Origin: Candidatus Mesolinea sp.
GTDB taxonomy: Bacteria; Chloroflexota; Anaerolineae; Anaerolineales; Anaerolineaceae
NCBI GenBank assembly: GCA_003445715.1
Contig: DMCS01000007.1
Span: 1 to 17,821, forward strand
DNA length: 17,821 nt
Reading direction: 5' to 3'
Shown here one piece after another: positions 15,294 through 17,821 of the stretch (the stretch's first letter is position 1; every line of letters starts with the position of its first letter). Under the pieces are notes generated by a model. The model was not told the DNA's origin. It saw only the letters and a list, made by a program, of their open reading frames with translations, and searched no databases. The position numbers and the translations under genes were made by a program.

Positions 15294-16901
15294 ATGAAAC
15301 GTTTTTTTATCCTTTCAGTTATCCTATTTCTGTCGATCATTACTGCGGCTTGCACGCCGAGCACCACGATGGAAACCTCAACGCTTAACCAGGAACCTAG
15401 CCCGACATCCTCACTCGAGCCGACCGAACCTACCAAACCCGAGGGGCTGGTTGATTCCCTCGAAGGCGTGCAGGACGCCACCATCCAGATCGAAGCTCAG
15501 GGTTCCTTCGTCGATCCACAATTCGGTGCAATGTACAATGTTGCCGGGCGCGGCTCAGGTTTCTTTATTGACCCGTCCGGTATTGCCGTCACCAATAACC
15601 ATGTGGTCACAGGTGCAGCCCTGCTCCGGGTTTGGGTGGCTGGAGAGGAGAAACCCCGTAATGCCCGCATCCTGGGCGTTTCTGAATGTTGGGACCTGGC
15701 AGTGATCGATGTGGAAGGGGAGGGGTACCCCTATTTGGAATGGTACAATGGCGAAATCAGACCCGGCCTTGAGGTGTACGCAGCCGGCTTCCCGCTCGGC
15801 GATCCGGAATATACTCTGACCAAAGGAATCGTCTCCAAAGCCAGCGCTAACGGAGAGACCTCCTGGGCGTCGGTGGATGCCGTCATCGAGCATGACGCCC
15901 GCATCCGCGGCGGCAACTCGGGCGGTCCGCTGGTGACCGGCGATGGCAAAGTGGTTGGCATTAACTTTGCCGGCATCGAGTCAACTGACCAGAATTTTGC
16001 CATTCTCAGCACCCGTGCGCAAAAAATCATCGAAACACTGCGCGAGGGTGAGGATATTGAATCCATAGGCATCAACGGGCAGGCAGTTGTCGCCGATGAT
16101 GGATCCATTTCGGGCATCTGGGTAGCTTCCGTCAAATCTGGTTCACCCGCCGATAAAACCGGCATCCAAGGTGGAGACATTCTGACTTCTATGGAAGGAC
16201 TGCTTTTAGCCACTGACGGCACGATGGCTGATTATTGCGATATCTTGCGTTCTCGTAACCCCAATGATACGATAGCCGTTGAAGTTCTACGCTTTGCCAG
16301 TGAGGAATACCTTGAAGGCCAGCTCAATGGACGTGAACTGGAAACAAGCTTTTCTTTCGCAAATGAGTTAGGAGGCGAGATTGATGGTGAAGAGGGCGGG
16401 GTAGCTGCAACCTACGATGAGTATATCGTTGTGCAGGACGATTACAGCGCCATTCAAGTGTCGGTGCCAGCTTCCTGGTCAGAGATAGACGGGTCAGCCT
16501 GGGTCGATAGTGAAGAAGTCATTGGCGCAGCCATCACGGCTGCCGCCAGTATTGATAATTTCAACGCCTACTATACTGAACCTGGCGTCTTTTTTGGTGC
16601 TACCGATGACATTGCCCGGTTAGGCGGGTACATCCAGGTGCTGGATGTATACCGCGATTGGTTTCGTGAGGATTGCACATTCGAATATCGCGAGGATTAC
16701 GAGGATGCAGCCTTTGAGGGTGCGTTCGATGTCTTCTCGAATTGTCTTGATTCCGGAAATGTGGTTGTTATCCTGTCAGCCAAACCCCTCAATTCAACCA
16801 ACCTGCTGGTGCTGGTAATGGTAAATATTATGTCCGATGCTGATCTTGACGCGCTGGATAAAATTCTGAGCACTTTCAACGTAATTGGTCCACTGCCATA
16901 G
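15294..16901 (+). CDS. HtrA/DegP-type lipoprotein serine protease with PDZ and extra C-terminal domain
   Basis: This 535-residue secreted protease probably degrades or senses misfolded envelope proteins. The N-terminus is a lipoprotein signal with lipobox ITAAC, acylated at Cys20, followed by a Ser/Thr/Pro-rich linker to about 50. The trypsin-like domain carries the full triad: H103 in TNNHVV, D134 in CWDLAVI and S209 in GGNSGGP. One PDZ domain spans about 260-335 (GIWVASVKSGSPADKTGIQGGD). After an acidic linker (about 355-372), residues 375-535 form a further alpha/beta domain that I do not recognise, with C461 and C484 possibly disulfide-bonded. A strong ribosome binding site, an AT-repeat promoter and a palindromic operator precede it. 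The large AT-rich gap upstream and the decayed gene end downstream suggest this segment is a later arrival in the locus. Confidence 0.9.
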   Translation: MKRFFILSVILFLSIITAACTPSTTMETSTLNQEPSPTSSLEPTEPTKPEGLVDSLEGVQDATIQIEAQGSFVDPQFGAMYNVAGRGSGFFIDPSGIAVTNNHVVTGAALLRVWVAGEEKPRNARILGVSECWDLAVIDVEGEGYPYLEWYNGEIRPGLEVYAAGFPLGDPEYTLTKGIVSKASANGETSWASVDAVIEHDARIRGGNSGGPLVTGDGKVVGINFAGIESTDQNFAILSTRAQKIIETLREGEDIESIGINGQAVVADDGSISGIWVASVKSGSPADKTGIQGGDILTSMEGLLLATDGTMADYCDILRSRNPNDTIAVEVLRFASEEYLEGQLNGRELETSFSFANELGGEIDGEEGGVAATYDEYIVVQDDYSAIQVSVPASWSEIDGSAWVDSEEVIGAAITAAASIDNFNAYYTEPGVFFGATDDIARLGGYIQVLDVYRDWFREDCTFEYREDYEDAAFEGAFDVFSNCLDSGNVVVILSAKPLNSTNLLVLVMVNIMSDADLDALDKILSTFNVIGPLP

Positions 16902-16995
16902 AGCCCTCTATAGAAGGTGCTCTCAAGTTTATCGCACCTGCAAAACGGTGCATTGGTCTAAAAATTCAAAGGGAAATTCCAGATTTCTCTTATAG

Positions 16996-17028
16996 GAAGG
17001 CATGCAGTATATTGTCACGCATGCTTTC
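16996..17028 (+). terminator. Stem-loop downstream of the protease gene, possible terminator
   Basis: GAAGGCATGC (16996-17005) pairs with GCATGCTTTC (17019-17028) over ten positions, one of them a G-U pair, around a 13-base loop. The right flank is pyrimidine-rich but lacks a true T run, so termination is uncertain. It abuts the methyltransferase remnant. Confidence 0.4.
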
Positions 17029-17079
17029 TCTATGCGTGGTCCGCTTGGGTTTTTCGGGAAGGATTACCAAGTGTGAGCA
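17029..17079 (+). pseudogene. Remnant of the 3' end of a methyltransferase paralogue
   Basis: The bases match the end of the methyltransferase gene at 14298-14347, with about 41 of 49 identical. Translated, MRGPLGFFGKDYQV then a stop (17074-17076) aligns with MRGPLGLFGNVYEV of the intact gene, 10 of 14 residues identical. Two of the changes are silent third-position changes, so the copy evolved as a coding sequence before it decayed. Similarity stops just upstream, at the stem-loop ending at 17028, where an in-frame stop lies at 16993-16995. Confidence 0.65.
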
Positions 17080-17235
17080 TAAGAAAAGACAGATTCCTAC
17101 CAAACATTACCTAATTCATAAAAAGATGATAATTTAATAAATATAATTCTTCAGGCTTATACTATTGCAAATATAATTATCTATATCTATGAAAACATAT
17201 CGACCGAGAGGAGATCAAGAAGCAATGCGTGATAA

Positions 17236-17241
17236 AAGGAG
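17236..17241 (+). promoter_or_regulatory. Ribosome binding site deciding the permease start
   Basis: AAGGAG lies seven bases before the ATG at 17249. The upstream in-frame ATGs at 17189 and 17225 have a poorer context (no site, and GAGGAG at eleven or more bases), and would add a charged, non-conserved-looking extension before the first membrane helix. Confidence 0.65.
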
Positions 17242-17248
17242 AGCAACA

Positions 17249-17743
17249 ATGGACACTGTGACGTTGGTGATGGTCGGGCTTGCGATTGCCCTGCTCATTT
17301 ATGCGCTAATCCGCGGAGGCGGTCTGGCAAAGGATGGAGTCAAATTAGCTGGCAAAACCTTGTGGAACACGCTGCCGCTCTTGCTGGCGGGTTTTCTAAT
17401 AGGCGGGTTGGTGCAAGTGTTGCTGCCGCCAGAGCTTATCCAAACTTGGTTAGGAGAAGAAGCTGGGTTGAAGGGCATCTTGATCGGGTGCCTGGCTGGA
17501 GGGCTGATCCCTGGCTCGCCTTATGTGATCTTCCCGATTGTGGGTGGGCTGTATAAAGCCGGCGCTGGGGTTGGCGCAGTGGTTGGGTTCGTCTCGGCTT
17601 GGTCGCTGTGGTCAGTCTCGCGCTTCCCGATGGAAATCGCGCTCATAGATACCAAGGTGGCTGTGTTGCGCTACGCAATTACCTTCCTTGTGCCGCCCTT
17701 GGCTGGCTTGCTCGCAAACAGTTTGGCACGGGTGGTGGGGTAG
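17249..17743 (+). CDS. Small membrane protein, YraQ/ArsP-like half permease
   Basis: This 164-residue protein (184 if started at 17189) is almost wholly hydrophobic, with helices at about 3-21, 38-59, 73-98, 104-122 and 140-160. The pattern of an amphipathic segment ELIQTWLGEEAG (62-73), then GILIGCLAGGLIPGSPYVIFPIVGGLYKAGA, resembles one half of PF03773 (DUF318) permeases, which export arsenicals in ArsP and have unknown substrates in YraQ. Typical members carry a Cys-containing CSCG motif in the corresponding loop; here it reads PGSPY (88-92). Full-length members have about 300 residues or more with two such halves, so this protein may dimerise or pair with a second half encoded beyond the window. 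No partner gene is visible within it. The family assignment is from pattern memory only. Confidence 0.55.
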   Translation: MDTVTLVMVGLAIALLIYALIRGGGLAKDGVKLAGKTLWNTLPLLLAGFLIGGLVQVLLPPELIQTWLGEEAGLKGILIGCLAGGLIPGSPYVIFPIVGGLYKAGAGVGAVVGFVSAWSLWSVSRFPMEIALIDTKVAVLRYAITFLVPPLAGLLANSLARVVG

Positions 17744-17801
17744 AAAAAGATCAAGAACCGTATTAGTCTGATGTTTCTCTAGTTATCTGAATGCTTTATC
17801 G

Positions 17802-17815
17802 CCCCCTTCCGGGGG
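17802..17815. terminator. GC-rich hairpin at the window edge
   Basis: CCCCC (17802-17806), the loop TTCC and GGGGG (17811-17815) form a compact stem about 60 bases after the permease stop. The flank is cut by the end of the window, so it is unclear whether a T run follows. Confidence 0.35.
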
Positions 17816-17821
17816 ACCCTG

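Larger units (their letters stand above)
16902..17248. other. Intergenic gap with stem-loop and gene remnant
   Basis: Between the protease and the small permease gene lie short alternating arms (GGTGC at 16916, GCACC at 16934, GGTGC at 16947), a stem-loop at 16996-17028, and a decayed copy of the methyltransferase 3' end at 17029-17079. The rest, to about 17185, is AT-rich with no clear signal. The reading frame of the downstream gene is open from an ATG at 17189, but translation most likely begins at 17249. Confidence 0.65.

Noticed and set aside
15158..15484. Minus-strand open frame of 108 codons across the protease start
   Set aside because: It is produced by the AT repeat (Ile-Tyr alternation) and by the antisense of the protease signal peptide. 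It has no ribosome binding site and no protein-like composition.
17002..17076. A 24-codon small protein ending with the methyltransferase-like peptide
   Set aside because: The purine-rich site is too close to the ATG at 17002 and the 5' half is the stem-loop. The similarity to the methyltransferase end is better explained as a remnant.

Overview
The window looks like chromosomal DNA of a member of the Chloroflexota, probably class Anaerolineae. This is inferred from gene style, not from a marker gene: a class A penicillin-binding protein with a very long cytoplasmic N-terminus and a Pro/Thr-rich C-terminal tail, a short (595-residue) GlmS, GT-C glycosyltransferases with long C-terminal domains, and a DNA-methylase-like protein with eroded motifs. 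Genes are moderately GC-rich, while some intergenic DNA is strongly AT-rich.

Layout. 1-4045 (+): promoter and strong ribosome binding site, a GH13 alpha-glucosidase, then eight bases later a 758-residue methylase-like protein. 4086-7721 (-): a bifunctional class A penicillin-binding protein converging on it. 7722-7842: a compact divergent promoter region in which both genes look leaderless, with a perfect 7-bp dyad. 7843-11756 (+): a six-hairpin-glycosidase-like protein whose stop overlaps the start of a GT-C membrane glycosyltransferase. 11766-13553 (-): glmS, converging with a 9-base gap. 13659-14366 (+): a class I SAM methyltransferase, divergent from glmS. 14367-15293: a 927-base AT-rich gap with a possible promoter-terminator small RNA and, near its right end, an operator-like palindrome and an (AT)11 tract in the promoter of the next gene. 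15294-16901 (+): an HtrA-type lipoprotein protease with PDZ and an extra C-terminal domain. 16902-17248: a gap holding a stem-loop and a decayed copy of the 3' end of the methyltransferase gene. 17249-17743 (+): a small membrane protein resembling a half-length YraQ/ArsP (PF03773-like) permease.

Functional theme. GlmS makes glucosamine-6-phosphate for envelope precursors, the penicillin-binding protein polymerises and crosslinks peptidoglycan, the GT-C enzyme transfers sugars at the outer membrane face, and the two glycoside-hydrolase-like proteins act on glucans or glycans. Most of the window is therefore carbohydrate and envelope metabolism. No CRISPR array, complete mobile element, tRNA or rRNA was seen. 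The points most worth following are the degenerate methylase, the domain-inserted glycosidase coupled to a GT-C enzyme, the repeat-containing htrA promoter, and the duplicated methyltransferase tail flanking the htrA segment.
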